Shown: piece after piece, positions 15,633-25,404 of the stretch
Position numbering within the stretch: the first letter of the stretch is position 1
Layout of the letters: every line of letters starts with the position of its first letter
From: UBA6770 sp965660875
GTDB taxonomy: Bacteria; Bacteroidota; Bacteroidia; Flavobacteriales_G; Salibacteraceae
Assembly (NCBI GenBank): GCA_965660875.1
Contig: CBFIBQ010000001.1
Span: 169,897-233,896, forward strand
Reading direction: 5' to 3'
DNA: 64,000 bases
Notes under the pieces: generated by a model
Seen by the model: the letters and a program-made list of their open reading frames with translations, nothing else
Told to the model about the DNA's origin: nothing
Database searches by the model: none
Translations under genes and position numbers: made by a program

Positions 15633-16271
15633 TTGGGCAAAGCACAAAAAAAATTTTATACAGTTTGGAAAGGACACAAAACGGGTGTTTTTGATACCTG
15701 GGCTTCGTGTCAGCAATCCATAAAAGGCTATTCCGGTGCAGAGTATAAATCTTTTGCCACTCGCGAGGCTGCAAGAAAAGCCTACTCAAGGAGCTACGCC
15801 GATTTCAAGGGCAAAACCATTCCGAAGACTCCTCTATCCAAAGAACAATTAAAACGCATAGGAAAGCCCAATTTAAACTCCGTATCGGTAGATGCAGCCT
15901 GCAATGGTTCTCCCGGAACTGCAGAGTACCAATGTGTGGAAACCGAAACAAAAACACAATTGTTTCACCATGGGCCTTTACACGATTCCACGAATAATGT
16001 AGGCGAGTTTCTGGGTTTGGTGCACGCCTTGGCATACATGCAAAAAAAAGGCGATACCCGACCCATTTATTCCGATAGCAAAATAGCCATTAGCTGGGTA
16101 AAACAGAAAACCCACAAATCCAAACTGAAACGAACGGAGCGTAACGCTGCCTCTTTCGAGTTGATGGATCGAGCAATTCAATGGCTCAAGACTAATGAGA
16201 TAAAAAACCCGATTGTAAAATGGGAGACCAAAGCTTGGGGAGAGATTCCAGCAGATTTTGGTAGAAAGTAA
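15633..16271 (+). CDS. ribonuclease HI with viroplasmin-like N-terminal domain
   Basis: A 212-residue protein. Residues 6-52 form the caulimovirus-viroplasmin/RNase H1 N-terminal RNA-DNA-binding domain (FYTVWKGHKTGVF, W23, GYSGAEYKSF). Residues 83-212 form the RNase H domain with D87 (SVDAAC), E125 (GEFLGL), D148 (YSDSK) and a terminal D208 (PADFGRK). It cleaves the RNA of RNA-DNA hybrids. No ATG is available in frame near the start, and TTG at 15633 gives the expected N-terminus. Confidence 0.85.
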   Translation: MGKAQKKFYTVWKGHKTGVFDTWASCQQSIKGYSGAEYKSFATREAARKAYSRSYADFKGKTIPKTPLSKEQLKRIGKPNLNSVSVDAACNGSPGTAEYQCVETETKTQLFHHGPLHDSTNNVGEFLGLVHALAYMQKKGDTRPIYSDSKIAISWVKQKTHKSKLKRTERNAASFELMDRAIQWLKTNEIKNPIVKWETKAWGEIPADFGRK

Positions 16272-16309
16272 TCGAAAGCATTACTGAACTATACGTTTAA
16301 TAAGAAAAA

Positions 16310-17215
16310 ATGAAACAAGAAAAATCAACATCAGCAGCAGAAGGAAAAGTAGTTATTGTAACGGGAGCCAACACAGGGTTAGGTTATGAAACCACTAAGG
16401 ACTTAGCATCAAGGGGCTATACAGTAATATTGGCTTGCCGAAATGCATCCAAAGCAAACGCTGCTATAGAGGAGATTAAACAGTCTATTCCAGCAGCCGA
16501 TTTGGTGTTTTTACCAATAGATTTGAGCAGTCTTTCCTCTGTACGAAAATTTGCCGAGGAGTTTACCAGCAAATACGACCGACTGGATGTATTGATCAAC
16601 AATGCCGGTGTAATGATGCCTCCCTACACCAAAACTGAGGACGGCTTTGAGCTGCAGTTTGAGGCAAACTATTTGGGTCATTTTTTATTGACGGGCCTGC
16701 TACTGGAAACCATTACGCAAACTCCCAATTCGCGTATCGTTACCTTGAGTTCTATAGCCCACAAAAACGGTAAAATTAATTTTGAGGATTTACAAAGCGA
16801 AAAGAATTACTCGGCCAGTGACGCATACGCTCAATCCAAATTAGCTTGCCTTATGTTCACCTTTGAATTGCAGCGAAGATTAGAAAGAGCAACACACCAT
16901 GAAACTATTTCTGTTGGAGCACATCCCGGAATTGCAACTACTGAACTGAGTCGCCACATGCCAAAAATTCTTTACAGTATCTTGCGCTATACCATTGCTC
17001 CACTAATTACCCACGCTCCTGATAAAGGAGCTAAGCCTACTCTGATGGCAGCCACTAGCTCAGCTGACGGTGGCGACTATTATGGTCCTCAGGGTTTTAA
17101 CGAGTTTAAAGGAAAACCCGGCAAGGCAGCCTCAACTGAATTGGCCAATGACGAAAAAATCGCGAAAAAATTGTGGGAAGTTTCCGAGGAGTTGGTAGAC
17201 TTTAAGTATTTGTAA
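16310..17215 (+). CDS. SDR oxidoreductase, retinol-dehydrogenase-like
   Basis: A 301-residue SDR. It has TGANTGLG (residues 18-25), LINNAGVM (95-102), the catalytic Ser in LSS (146-148) and YAQSK with Y173 and K177. The C-terminal half (HPGIATTELSRHMP) is typical of the eukaryote-like retinol dehydrogenase/WWOX-type SDR branch. The substrate is unknown. It is convergent with the following minus-strand outer-membrane protein. Confidence 0.87.
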   Translation: MKQEKSTSAAEGKVVIVTGANTGLGYETTKDLASRGYTVILACRNASKANAAIEEIKQSIPAADLVFLPIDLSSLSSVRKFAEEFTSKYDRLDVLINNAGVMMPPYTKTEDGFELQFEANYLGHFLLTGLLLETITQTPNSRIVTLSSIAHKNGKINFEDLQSEKNYSASDAYAQSKLACLMFTFELQRRLERATHHETISVGAHPGIATTELSRHMPKILYSILRYTIAPLITHAPDKGAKPTLMAATSSADGGDYYGPQGFNEFKGKPGKAASTELANDEKIAKKLWEVSEELVDFKYL

Positions 17216-17251
17216 AACGGAGGAAGGCAAAAGAGACTATCGGCCAACTAC

Positions 17252-18085
17252 TTATTTAAACTCGTATACAAAGCCCACCGTAACGGTAGAAAAATGAAGC
17301 CAGTTGCGCACGTACCCGTCTCCGGGAAAAGTGTCGTCTGAAGTACCTACTGCGCCACCGCCTAAATAACGCAGGTTTAAAAACGTAGAAACTTCTTCGT
17401 TAAGTTGTAATCCTGAACGCAGACTGGCATCGAGAATTGCTCCTACTACTTCATTGTCACTTCCATTTAGATAGCTTACTGGAGCGTACATTCCGTCAGC
17501 TTCTAGTTCGGTAAAAAATCGCTGAGTGTGGTTCAAGCGCGTTTTGACTTTAAGTGCTGGAACGGGTCCTAAATCTCGGTTAGTCCGAAATAAACTCCCA
17601 TCCGCAGACTCAAACGATATGGTGGCATTTCGGATTTGTAATGAAGCGCCAATGCCAATATCAAATTTGTCGTTATCCGGAGCTAGCGCTCTGGTATAAC
17701 TCAATCGATAAAACGGAAAATTGTACAACATGTTAACACTAGTATTCTTGGGAAAGGTAAGCCTGTCCACTACTAGGTCGTTTTTTAAGAGCACTTGCGA
17801 TTCAATGCGCAAGGGTTGATACAACAGATAGAAGGTATTGCGTTCATCCAACTCCAATTCAAGTGAAAGCCTGCTGATAGGAAATAATACGTCCTGCCCT
17901 CCTTGAGCGCGGTAATCCAATTCAGTTCCTGTTTTACTGAATTGTATTTTGTGATCCAGCACTGCAAGAAAGCCCAGCTCTGCTTCACCTCTTACTTCAA
18001 TCTTGTGGGCAGAGCTATCATTCTGACCACCATACATTGAAGAAGTGAATAAAAAAGTTAAAATTATTGCTACTAGTTTTTTCAT
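17252..18085 (-). CDS. probable outer-membrane beta-barrel protein
   Basis: The start is taken at the internal ATG (MKKLVAIILTFLF), which gives a proper signal peptide; an upstream ATG at 18115 adds ten polar residues. The mature protein of about 255 residues shows alternating-hydrophobicity strands with aromatic ends and a terminal Tyr-Glu-Phe-Lys, as expected for an 8-12-strand barrel. I do not recognise a transport substrate. It is transcribed alone. Confidence 0.65.
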   Translation of the reverse strand: MKKLVAIILTFLFTSSMYGGQNDSSAHKIEVRGEAELGFLAVLDHKIQFSKTGTELDYRAQGGQDVLFPISRLSLELELDERNTFYLLYQPLRIESQVLLKNDLVVDRLTFPKNTSVNMLYNFPFYRLSYTRALAPDNDKFDIGIGASLQIRNATISFESADGSLFRTNRDLGPVPALKVKTRLNHTQRFFTELEADGMYAPVSYLNGSDNEVVGAILDASLRSGLQLNEEVSTFLNLRYLGGGAVGTSDDTFPGDGYVRNWLHFSTVTVGFVYEFK

Positions 18086-18220
18086 GCTTGTTTTAGTTTT
18101 AGGTTCTATATACAAGACAGTCTGTGTAACTCATCGTTTCCAGGTTAATAGGACTTAACAGTTTCAAGTACCGATCTTTCAACTTACTGGTCCATGAATT
18201 GTTTTTAAGAAAAACTCCCT

Positions 18221-18805
18221 ATGAAAATTCTCTACATAACGCTTGGCATTTTATTAATCGCATTTGTTGCGGTTCAACTTTTTGCTATGAGCACACAAAG
18301 CGGAATAGAAACATATCCCTACACGGTTGAAGAAAAATTCGATGGATTTGAAATAAGAAATTACGAAGCCAGTCTATTCACTATGGTGCAGCTTCCACCT
18401 AGTAAATACAAAACGGCTTCTGGCAGTGGCTTTAGAATTTTAGCTGGTTACATATTTGGTGGAAATGAGCGGGAAGAAAAAATCGCCATGACTTCCCCCG
18501 TTGCTATGTCCTTAGAAGACTCCATGAAGATGATGTTTATGGTACCAAGAAACATAAGCAAAGCTGACTTACCCAAACCCAATGCTTCTGAGATTAAATT
18601 TCATGAAGAGCCACAAAAGACAGTTGCAGCCATAGAGTTTGGTGGCTGGGCTGACGATGAAAAAATTGAAAAGCACAAACAGGAGTTGATTCATTTGTTA
18701 CAGGACAATGGAATTGAGCATACAGAAAATTACTTTTTTCTTGGTTACAATGCCCCATACGAAATGGTCAACCGAAGGAACGAAATTATTGTTGAGTTGA
18801 AATAG
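18221..18805 (+). CDS. SOUL-type heme-binding family protein
   Basis: A 194-residue protein with one N-terminal hydrophobic helix (3-22). The SOUL domain follows: YPYTVEEKFDGFEIRNYEAS, then GFRILAGYIFGGNE, KIAMTSPVAM, MFMVPR and the C-terminal FFLGYNAPYEMVNRRNEI. The family binds heme or tetrapyrroles. The precise role in bacteria is unknown. The membrane anchor suggests a periplasmic location. Confidence 0.88.
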   Translation: MKILYITLGILLIAFVAVQLFAMSTQSGIETYPYTVEEKFDGFEIRNYEASLFTMVQLPPSKYKTASGSGFRILAGYIFGGNEREEKIAMTSPVAMSLEDSMKMMFMVPRNISKADLPKPNASEIKFHEEPQKTVAAIEFGGWADDEKIEKHKQELIHLLQDNGIEHTENYFFLGYNAPYEMVNRRNEIIVELK

Positions 18806-18871
18806 TACACCAACACACAAATAATAGTAAATTGAAACTCAAATAAATCGCATTCAGTACACCTTTACACC

Positions 18872-19219
18872 ATGCTTACAAACCGTTTTTTCTTGTGTAT
18901 TTCAATCAGTTTTATCTGCCTAAACTCCTGTAAAAAAGAAGATCAGGAAAGTACGCTACCCGATTGTTTTGAACAAAAATTGGTAGCATTCGATTTACAA
19001 GGATCCTGCCCTACAAATGCTAAAATTGAGGAATATGCTTTTCGAGGAGAAAGAGTCTATGCATTGGATCCTGGTAATTGTTCGGCAGACTTAAGTACTG
19101 AAATTGTAGATGAAATGTGCAATTCCTTAGGCTTTATTGGTGGTATCTCAGGAAATTATACCATCAATGGACACGATTTTAACGATGCACAATTTGTAAA
19201 AACGCATTGGGAAAACTAA
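18872..19219 (+). CDS. small lipoprotein, DUF6970-like
   Basis: A 115-residue protein with a lipoprotein signal (CLNSC, Cys19 as the lipidated residue). The rest carries paired cysteines in CFEQK, GSCPTNAKI, DPGNCSADL and VDEMCNSLG, followed by IGGISGNYTINGHDF. This pattern matches the DUF6970-type lipoproteins of Bacteroidota as I remember them. Function unknown. It is followed at 19 nt by an exported SnoaL-like protein. Confidence 0.75.
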   Translation: MLTNRFFLCISISFICLNSCKKEDQESTLPDCFEQKLVAFDLQGSCPTNAKIEEYAFRGERVYALDPGNCSADLSTEIVDEMCNSLGFIGGISGNYTINGHDFNDAQFVKTHWEN

Positions 19220-19237
19220 CACAGTTAAAGTTTAGCT

Positions 19238-19648
19238 ATGAAAACGTCCATATTGCTCGCATTTTTATTCACTTGTAATGTAAGTGCCCTATGTCAAAAC
19301 ACTGAATTAAGTGCACTGCAAGTCGTTCAAGAACAACTCGATGCTTATAACGCCAGAAATATCGACGCCTTTGCTGCTGTATTTCATGAAAATGTTGAGT
19401 TTGTTGAGTTCAGTAATGGAACTACTACTATCAAAGGAAAAGCGGAAATGGTTGAGCGGTTTACGAAATTCTTCGAAGATAATCCGGAGTTACAAAGTAA
19501 CCTTTCGAGCAGGATGGTTATTGGAAATAAAGTAATTGATCACGAAAAAATAACGGGCCTTTCAAACCGTACAGGTGTTTACGAATTGGTGGTGATTTAC
19601 GAAGTAAAAGAAGGCTTGATAAATAAAGTGACCACCATTAGAAAATAG
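19238..19648 (+). CDS. exported NTF2/SnoaL-like protein
   Basis: A 136-residue protein. A signal peptide (about 1-20, ending ALCQN) is followed by a single NTF2-like cone fold: VVQEQLDAYNARNIDAFAAVFHENV and a GKAEMVERF helix, then strands. Such domains act as small-molecule isomerases or binding proteins, and no catalytic residues can be assigned. Confidence 0.75.
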   Translation: MKTSILLAFLFTCNVSALCQNTELSALQVVQEQLDAYNARNIDAFAAVFHENVEFVEFSNGTTTIKGKAEMVERFTKFFEDNPELQSNLSSRMVIGNKVIDHEKITGLSNRTGVYELVVIYEVKEGLINKVTTIRK

Positions 19649-19798
19649 CAATCATCTATTGGGAAAGTGCTTCAGCTTTCACTGAACTCCAATTTTTATA
19701 GACAACTCTGTGGAATTTAAACCCTATGAATCTTTGCGTTTTAAGAAGTTGTTTTTCAGACTTATGACTATATTGCACCCCTAAATTAAAAAAACACC

Positions 19799-20272
19799 AT
19801 GAAAAACTCTAAAACAATTTTTACACTCGCTAGTTTACTGCTGTTCTCTCTTGTATTTTCTTCTTGCAGAAAAAAATTAAAAGGCGACAACTTATTATAC
19901 GAAGGAACATGGACCAATGGCTACACCGACTGGGTTCAAAAAGGAAGTACAAATGGTGCATATATTATCATTTCAAGCAGTAATGTTGAATACGAAAAAA
20001 AATGGATACCTGGCAATACGACCATTACGATTGAAGAAAGTGGAAAAGGTTCTTACGATTATTACAACTACAGCTCATCTTATGGACCAGGATATTCTTC
20101 ATATGACGAAGAGGAGAAAACTATTGATGGAAAAGTGAAATTGAAAAATGATGAAATGACTATTAAATTTTTGTGGTTTAAGGAGGAGTTTAATGTAACT
20201 ACTTCTCCAACGAATGACGCCATGGGTCGTTTCATGGTTTTAGATTCGGATACATTTAGATTAGAGGAGTAA
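19799..20272 (+). CDS. hypothetical lipoprotein
   Basis: A 157-residue protein with a lipoprotein signal (LVFSSC, lipidated Cys at about 23). A soluble part begins YEGTWTNG and has a Tyr/Ser-rich middle (SYDYYNYSSSYGPGY). It resembles lipocalin-like Bacteroidota lipoproteins that begin with a GTW motif, but this is only a weak resemblance. It ends 4 nt before the M3 peptidase start, so the two may be co-transcribed. Confidence 0.7.
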   Translation: MKNSKTIFTLASLLLFSLVFSSCRKKLKGDNLLYEGTWTNGYTDWVQKGSTNGAYIIISSSNVEYEKKWIPGNTTITIEESGKGSYDYYNYSSSYGPGYSSYDEEEKTIDGKVKLKNDEMTIKFLWFKEEFNVTTSPTNDAMGRFMVLDSDTFRLEE

Positions 20273-20276
20273 TACA

Positions 20277-22442
20277 ATGAAGACTATGGGATTACTTAAC
20301 CAAACGGTTGGAATATTTTCTGCTGTAACAATACTTGTTGCTTGTGGAGATGATGCAGGAAACAAAGTAAAACAAGAAGAAACTATGAATACCCTACCCC
20401 TACTTGAAGAGTGGACAGGACCTTATGGCGGAGTACCGGCATTTGATAGCATGAAACTGGAGGATTTAAAACCCGCCTTACTGCGCGGTATGGAAATGCA
20501 CTTGGAAGAAATAGAAACCATTGCCAATAACACCGAGCCTGCCAGCTTTGAAAATACCATTGAAGCAATGGAGCGAGGGGGACAACCCTTAAACAGAGCT
20601 TTTACCTATTACGGAATCCTCAGTTCAAACCTCTCTTCTCCCGAATTTCGCGAAATTCAGGTGGAAATGAGTCCATTGTTTTCAGAGTATCAATCAAAAA
20701 TCACCCAAAATGAAAAATTATTCAATCGAATAAAATCGGTTTACACTGCAGCACAAAAACAACCACTTTCTGCGCAAAAGCAGCGCGTTATTGAATTGGT
20801 ATATACCAGTTTCACCATGAAAGGTGCTGAACTTAGCCCAGAAAAAAAGGCAAAATATGCCGCCATTAGTAAGGAACTGTCAACTCTTTATACCAAATTC
20901 TCAAACAATGTGCTGCATGATGAGGAAAACTATGTTACCTATTTAAACGAAGATCAGCTAGGTGGGCTATCCGAAGGATACATCAAATCTGCACAAAAAA
21001 CAGCAAGCGAAAAAGGGAAAAAAGGAAAATATGCGGTAGTGAATACACGCTCTTCCATGGATCCCTTCCTAACCTACTCTACCGAGAGAGCATTGCGCGA
21101 AAAGGTCTGGAAAAACTATTACTCCAGAGGGGATAATGGAGATGAATTTGACAACAACGCGATCATTGCAAAAATTTTAAAACTACGCCGCGAAAAGGTC
21201 GAATTGTTGGGCTATACCAATTATGCAGAATGGAGACTGCAGGATAGAATGGCTAAAACTCCAGAAAATGCAATGAATTTGATGATGAACGTTTGGCCTG
21301 CTGCCATTGCTCGAGTAAAAGAAGAGGTGGAAGACATGCAAGACATTGCAGAAGAATTGGGCGATAAAATTACAATTGAGCCTTGGGATTATCGATTTTA
21401 TGCAGAAAAAGTGCGTGTTGCCAAATACGATTTGAACTCCGAAGAAGTAAAACAATACTTACAATTGAACAAGTTAACCGAAGCCATGCACATGGTAGCC
21501 GGTGAATTATTCAATTTCAAGTTTACTCCCGTTCCTGAGGGTAAAGTTCCCGTATTTCACGAGGATGTAAAAGTATGGGAAGTAACCGATATCAATACAA
21601 ATGAAAATGTAGGCTTATGGTATTTGGACCCTTACGCAAGGCAAGGAAAACGATCTGGTGCTTGGGCGACCACATACAGAAGTCAATCCAGTTTTGATGG
21701 AGAGAAAAACGTATTGGCATCCAACAACTCAAACTTTGTAAAACCAGCTCCAGGAGAGGCCTTATTGGTTTCATGGGATGACGCAACTACATTCTTCCAT
21801 GAGTTTGGACATGCACTGCATTTTTTCTCTGCAGATGTAATGTACCCCACTCTAAATGGTGGAGTTAGAGATTATACCGAATTCCAATCCCAGTTATTGG
21901 AACGTTGGTTGAGCACAGAGAAAGTGATAAAAAACTATTTGGTGCACCATAAAACTGGAGAAGCTATGCCGGAAGCACTGGTTCAGAAAATTCAAAAAGC
22001 AAGTACTTTTAATCAAGGATTTTCTACCACAGAATACTTGGCCTCGGCAATAATGGACATGAAACTACACTTAGCCGACCCTGAAGGTATTGACATCGAC
22101 AAATTTGAGCGAGAAACACTAAAAGAAATGAATATGCCGGACGAATTGCCCATGCGACACAGAACGCCTCATTTTGGTCACGTATTCTCGGGCGAGGGAT
22201 ACGCTACGGCCTATTACGGTTATATGTGGGCTGATGTTTTGACTTCTGATGCTTCGGAAGCATTTGCTGAAGCACCAAATGGATTTTACGATAAGTCGTT
22301 GGCCGCAAAAGCTGTAAAATATCTCTTTGCCCCAAGAAATGCCATTGACCCAGCTGAAGCTTATCGCCAATTTAGAGGTAGAGACGCAAAAATTGATGCG
22401 TTAATGCGGGACAGAGGATTTCCAATTCCAACTAACAATTGA
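20277..22442 (+). CDS. dcp: M3-family metallopeptidase (Dcp-like), lipoprotein
   Basis: A 721-residue zinc oligopeptidase related to dipeptidyl carboxypeptidase. A lipobox (LVACG) near residue 23 indicates membrane anchoring in the periplasm. The zinc site HEFGH is at 508-512, with the downstream glutamate in DYTEFQSQ. The C-terminal HVFSGEGYATAYYGYMWADVL is typical of M3 substrate binding. The family cuts short peptides, usually releasing dipeptides from C-termini. The gene symbol is by family only. Confidence 0.88.
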   Translation: MKTMGLLNQTVGIFSAVTILVACGDDAGNKVKQEETMNTLPLLEEWTGPYGGVPAFDSMKLEDLKPALLRGMEMHLEEIETIANNTEPASFENTIEAMERGGQPLNRAFTYYGILSSNLSSPEFREIQVEMSPLFSEYQSKITQNEKLFNRIKSVYTAAQKQPLSAQKQRVIELVYTSFTMKGAELSPEKKAKYAAISKELSTLYTKFSNNVLHDEENYVTYLNEDQLGGLSEGYIKSAQKTASEKGKKGKYAVVNTRSSMDPFLTYSTERALREKVWKNYYSRGDNGDEFDNNAIIAKILKLRREKVELLGYTNYAEWRLQDRMAKTPENAMNLMMNVWPAAIARVKEEVEDMQDIAEELGDKITIEPWDYRFYAEKVRVAKYDLNSEEVKQYLQLNKLTEAMHMVAGELFNFKFTPVPEGKVPVFHEDVKVWEVTDINTNENVGLWYLDPYARQGKRSGAWATTYRSQSSFDGEKNVLASNNSNFVKPAPGEALLVSWDDATTFFHEFGHALHFFSADVMYPTLNGGVRDYTEFQSQLLERWLSTEKVIKNYLVHHKTGEAMPEALVQKIQKASTFNQGFSTTEYLASAIMDMKLHLADPEGIDIDKFERETLKEMNMPDELPMRHRTPHFGHVFSGEGYATAYYGYMWADVLTSDASEAFAEAPNGFYDKSLAAKAVKYLFAPRNAIDPAEAYRQFRGRDAKIDALMRDRGFPIPTNN

Positions 22443-22466
22443 TACATTTACAATAAATTTACTATT

Positions 22467-22661
22467 ATGAAAACTCTAGCAATTATAGGTGCAATCGTTG
22501 TAACGTGCGTTTCTTGCACTCCAAAATGTCAAACGTGTACTAAAACGAACTTAGGACCAGGATCTGTTTCCGAAACCCAAGAAGTTTGTGGTGATGAAGA
22601 AGCACTTGCTTTAGAGAATTTATCGGTTTCTAGCAGCAATGAATCTTGGGACTGTCAGTAG
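22467..22661 (+). CDS. small Cys-rich lipoprotein
   Basis: A 64-residue protein. A short hydrophobic N-terminus leads to a lipobox (VSC at residues 15-17), followed by KCQTCTKT, VCGDEEALALEN and a terminal WDCQ. The CxxC plus two more cysteines could form disulfides. Similar very small lipoproteins are common in Flavobacteriales. Function unknown. Confidence 0.65.
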   Translation: MKTLAIIGAIVVTCVSCTPKCQTCTKTNLGPGSVSETQEVCGDEEALALENLSVSSSNESWDCQ

Positions 22662-22664
22662 CGA

Positions 22665-23141
22665 CTAATTTGCAGCTACTTTCTCAACAATAATGCCCAC
22701 ATCCAGAACCGGAAATAAATTGTTGGGGCCGTTGTCTGTTTGAAGCACATAGTTATGCTTTCCTTTTTCCAGCTGCGTTTCTGCTTCAATTAAATGTTTG
22801 CTGTCCCAAATATCATAGCCCGGTTCACCTAAATAGTCGCCGTTTTCGTCTCGAATTTTAAGTTTTACTTCGTTGGCGGTAGTCTCGCCACTTGGATTTG
22901 TATGCGATAACTTTACAGGAGCCAAAGATTTTGCAAAACCGGTTGCATAACGAAAGGTGACGTAAACATTGTATTTGACACTAGGGTCCTCTACTGCTAC
23001 TTCAAAAGTTTTTTTGTCCGATGCTTTCCATTCAAAGCCTTCGCCAGTTTCGGTATGTTCGTTATAAATCTCATTTGAATTACAACCAATCATAATAATT
23101 GAGCAAGAAAATATTGCTCCGTAAAAAAGTTTCTTCAACAT
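22665..23141 (-). CDS. GldH-like lipoprotein
   Basis: The start is taken at the internal ATG (MLKKLFYG), 158 residues, because the 26 residues in front lack signal character. The lipobox is MIGC (about residue 20). The core has KYNVYVTFRYATGF, IRDENGDYLGEPGYDIWDSK and LDVGIIVEK. This order (strand of N/Y-x-Y/F, LG-G--D, final VG--IE) resembles gliding-motility lipoprotein GldH. Confidence is moderate because other gld genes are not in the window. Confidence 0.55.
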   Translation of the reverse strand: MLKKLFYGAIFSCSIIMIGCNSNEIYNEHTETGEGFEWKASDKKTFEVAVEDPSVKYNVYVTFRYATGFAKSLAPVKLSHTNPSGETTANEVKLKIRDENGDYLGEPGYDIWDSKHLIEAETQLEKGKHNYVLQTDNGPNNLFPVLDVGIIVEKVAAN

Positions 23142-23260
23142 AATTTCAGTGTTTATCTCTGGTGCAATTTTACACGAACTACGGGGGTTTGCATAAAAAA
23201 CGATAGAGTTATTTAACAATTTTCAAAATATACTACTTTTACAACTTAAATAAAGAAGAC

Positions 23261-25009
23261 ATGACAAAAGGATTTAAAATTATTTCGACAATTGTATTGG
23301 CCCTGATACTCCACTTGGCTGTATCGGCTCAAGAGCCTACGGTGCCCGAACATGAGAATAAAGTGTACATAAATGATGGCAACACCTACATACAAAAAAG
23401 TTTGCCGCTTTACTTTAAGTTTTCTACCTCTCCGGGTGGTGAAATGTATGACCTTACAAGCAAGAAGAGCGCTAAATACGCAAATCCGATGTATTTAGAT
23501 ACGGAGGGTATCAATTACATGAGAAGCCGATATGCAGTTGATCCAGAATCTGGAAAAACAATTCAGCCTCAGCAAGAAATTTTATACGAGCTATATGCAG
23601 ATGGCCTTGCACCTGTTACACGATTAAAGTACGACGGTGCGCCAAAGTATAGAAGCGATCGTGTTTATTTTGGAAAAGGTCTTACCTTCTCTCTAACTTC
23701 GCGTGATGGTGTTTCTGGGGTAGAAAAAATTCATTATGCTGTAAATTCAACAACCTGGACCGATTATGCATCAACTACTAACTTGGATACTGAAGGTGAG
23801 TTTTCATTGAGCTGGTATGCGCACGATAACGTAGGAAATGCTGAAAAATTAAAGAACGATAAGTTTGTAGTAGATTTATCAGCTCCTAGCAGTAATCATT
23901 CTATCGTTGGCATTGTTTACAACGGAAATATTATTGCTCCAAGTACCAAGTTCAACCTAGCAAAATCAGATAACCTTTCTGGTGTCAATAGAACTAAGTT
24001 TAGTTTCGACGACCGTTCTGAAAATACTTACGGTGGAAACTTTGGCGTGGCTTACCTTTCTGATGGAGACCATACCCTTTACTACTACTCTGTGGATAAC
24101 GTAAAAAACACTGAAGAGAAACAAGCTTTTCAATTCTATTTAGACAAGACACCACCTGTTGTAACACATGCTATAAACGGAGATCAATACAAAGGAAGCA
24201 ATGGTGTAACTTACGTTTCAAATCGAACTACCGTGAGCTTATCCGCCACTGATAACAAAGCTGGTGTAAACAAAATTTACCACAGAACTGATGGAAAAGA
24301 GCGTTTTGATTACAGCAGTGAAATAAAGTTTCCAGACAAAAAAGGCACTCACAGCGTAAAGTATGATGCTACAGATAATGTTCAAAATTTGTCGTCAAAC
24401 AAATACGTGAATGTTTATATGGATAACGTGATGCCTATGACAGGAATCAAATACGGAAGCCCTCAATTTTTCGCTAGAGATACCTTGTTTATTAATAAAA
24501 ATACAGCCATTAAGTTATTTGCTAAAGACTATGAGTCTGGAGTACAAAAAACGGAATATCAAATCGACGGTTCTGGCTACAAAGCTTATAGTGAATTCAC
24601 TATTCCGAATGATGGCTACCACACCATAAATTTCAAAACCACTGATAATGTAAATAATGAAGAGGGCGAAAAAACCTCCAATTGTTTTGTTGATAATGTG
24701 GCACCAGAAATCTATAACAACTTCAGTATTCAACCTATTGGAACAAAAAAAGATTTAAAAGTGTATCCTAACTATACAAGAATATATCTTGGAGCAACGG
24801 ACGATCACGTAGGTACAGAAACGATTATGTACAGCATCAATGACGCGCCTATGTCTTTATACTCTTCTGCTCAAACATTAGATATTTCGGAGAGAAATCG
24901 ATTCCTAAAAAAGAAAGTAAAGTACACGGTTAAAGTTGTTGCAAAAGACAAACTTGGAAACACTTCAGAAAAAGTAATTAACTTTTACGTTGGTCTAGAA
25001 AAAGACTAA
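23261..25009 (+). CDS. exported protein with OmpL47-type Ig-like repeats
   Basis: A 582-residue protein. A signal peptide (1-23) is followed from about residue 130 by five tandem units of 90-95 residues. Each contains SGV-[KEN]-x-[IT]-x-[YF] (DGVSGVEKIHY, DNLSGVNRTKF, DNKAGVNKIYH, DYESGVQKTEY), a -D-G-x-H-T- strand, and SxDNVxNxE followed by F-x-x-D near the end. I recognise the OmpL47-type beta-sandwich repeat. It is probably located at the cell surface or in the periplasm, with a binding or structural role. It is closed by a clear terminator. Confidence 0.78.
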   Translation: MTKGFKIISTIVLALILHLAVSAQEPTVPEHENKVYINDGNTYIQKSLPLYFKFSTSPGGEMYDLTSKKSAKYANPMYLDTEGINYMRSRYAVDPESGKTIQPQQEILYELYADGLAPVTRLKYDGAPKYRSDRVYFGKGLTFSLTSRDGVSGVEKIHYAVNSTTWTDYASTTNLDTEGEFSLSWYAHDNVGNAEKLKNDKFVVDLSAPSSNHSIVGIVYNGNIIAPSTKFNLAKSDNLSGVNRTKFSFDDRSENTYGGNFGVAYLSDGDHTLYYYSVDNVKNTEEKQAFQFYLDKTPPVVTHAINGDQYKGSNGVTYVSNRTTVSLSATDNKAGVNKIYHRTDGKERFDYSSEIKFPDKKGTHSVKYDATDNVQNLSSNKYVNVYMDNVMPMTGIKYGSPQFFARDTLFINKNTAIKLFAKDYESGVQKTEYQIDGSGYKAYSEFTIPNDGYHTINFKTTDNVNNEEGEKTSNCFVDNVAPEIYNNFSIQPIGTKKDLKVYPNYTRIYLGATDDHVGTETIMYSINDAPMSLYSSAQTLDISERNRFLKKKVKYTVKVVAKDKLGNTSEKVINFYVGLEKD

Positions 25010-25027
25010 GAACAATCAAAACAACAG

Positions 25028-25062
25028 GAACCTTCAATGTGAAAACGTTGGAGGTTTTTTTA
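25028..25062 (+). terminator. rho-independent terminator after the Ig-repeat gene
   Basis: AACCTTCAA (25029-25037) pairs with TTGGAGGTT (25048-25056) apart from one mismatch, followed by a run of T. It is placed about 20 nt after the stop codon of the repeat protein. Confidence 0.75.
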
Positions 25063-25080
25063 TGGCTTAATTGAAGCATC

Positions 25081-25404
25081 ATGGATAAAACCAAATTGGA
25101 AAAAAAGATACGCGGTGAACTGAAAGAAACCGCCGAGCGCATAACGGAATTGGAGGAATTGACTCAACCCATAAGCCCAGAAAATGCAATTGGAAGGGTC
25201 AGCAGAATGGATGCCATTAACAATAAATCTGTAAACGAACGTACATTAAGACAGATGCAATCGAAGCTGAGTAAACTACAATTAGCTTTAGAGCGATTGC
25301 CAGAACCAAACTTTGGCAGTTGCAGTCGTTGTGGTGGTCAGATTCAAGAAGGTCGTCTAATGCTAATGCCCGAAAGCAATTTCTGCATACGCTGTGCGCA
25401 TTAA
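25081..25404 (+). CDS. DksA/TraR-type zinc-finger protein
   Basis: A 107-residue protein. The N-terminal 70 residues form a helical, probably coiled-coil region (LEKKIRGELKETAERITELEEL), and the C-terminus has a C4 zinc finger with C81, C84, C102 and C105. The layout matches short TraR/DksA-like proteins that act in the RNA polymerase secondary channel. The acidic tip motif of DksA is not obvious, so a regulatory role is inference. Its 3' end overlaps the convergent lipoprotein by 4 nt. Confidence 0.75.
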   Translation: MDKTKLEKKIRGELKETAERITELEELTQPISPENAIGRVSRMDAINNKSVNERTLRQMQSKLSKLQLALERLPEPNFGSCSRCGGQIQEGRLMLMPESNFCIRCAH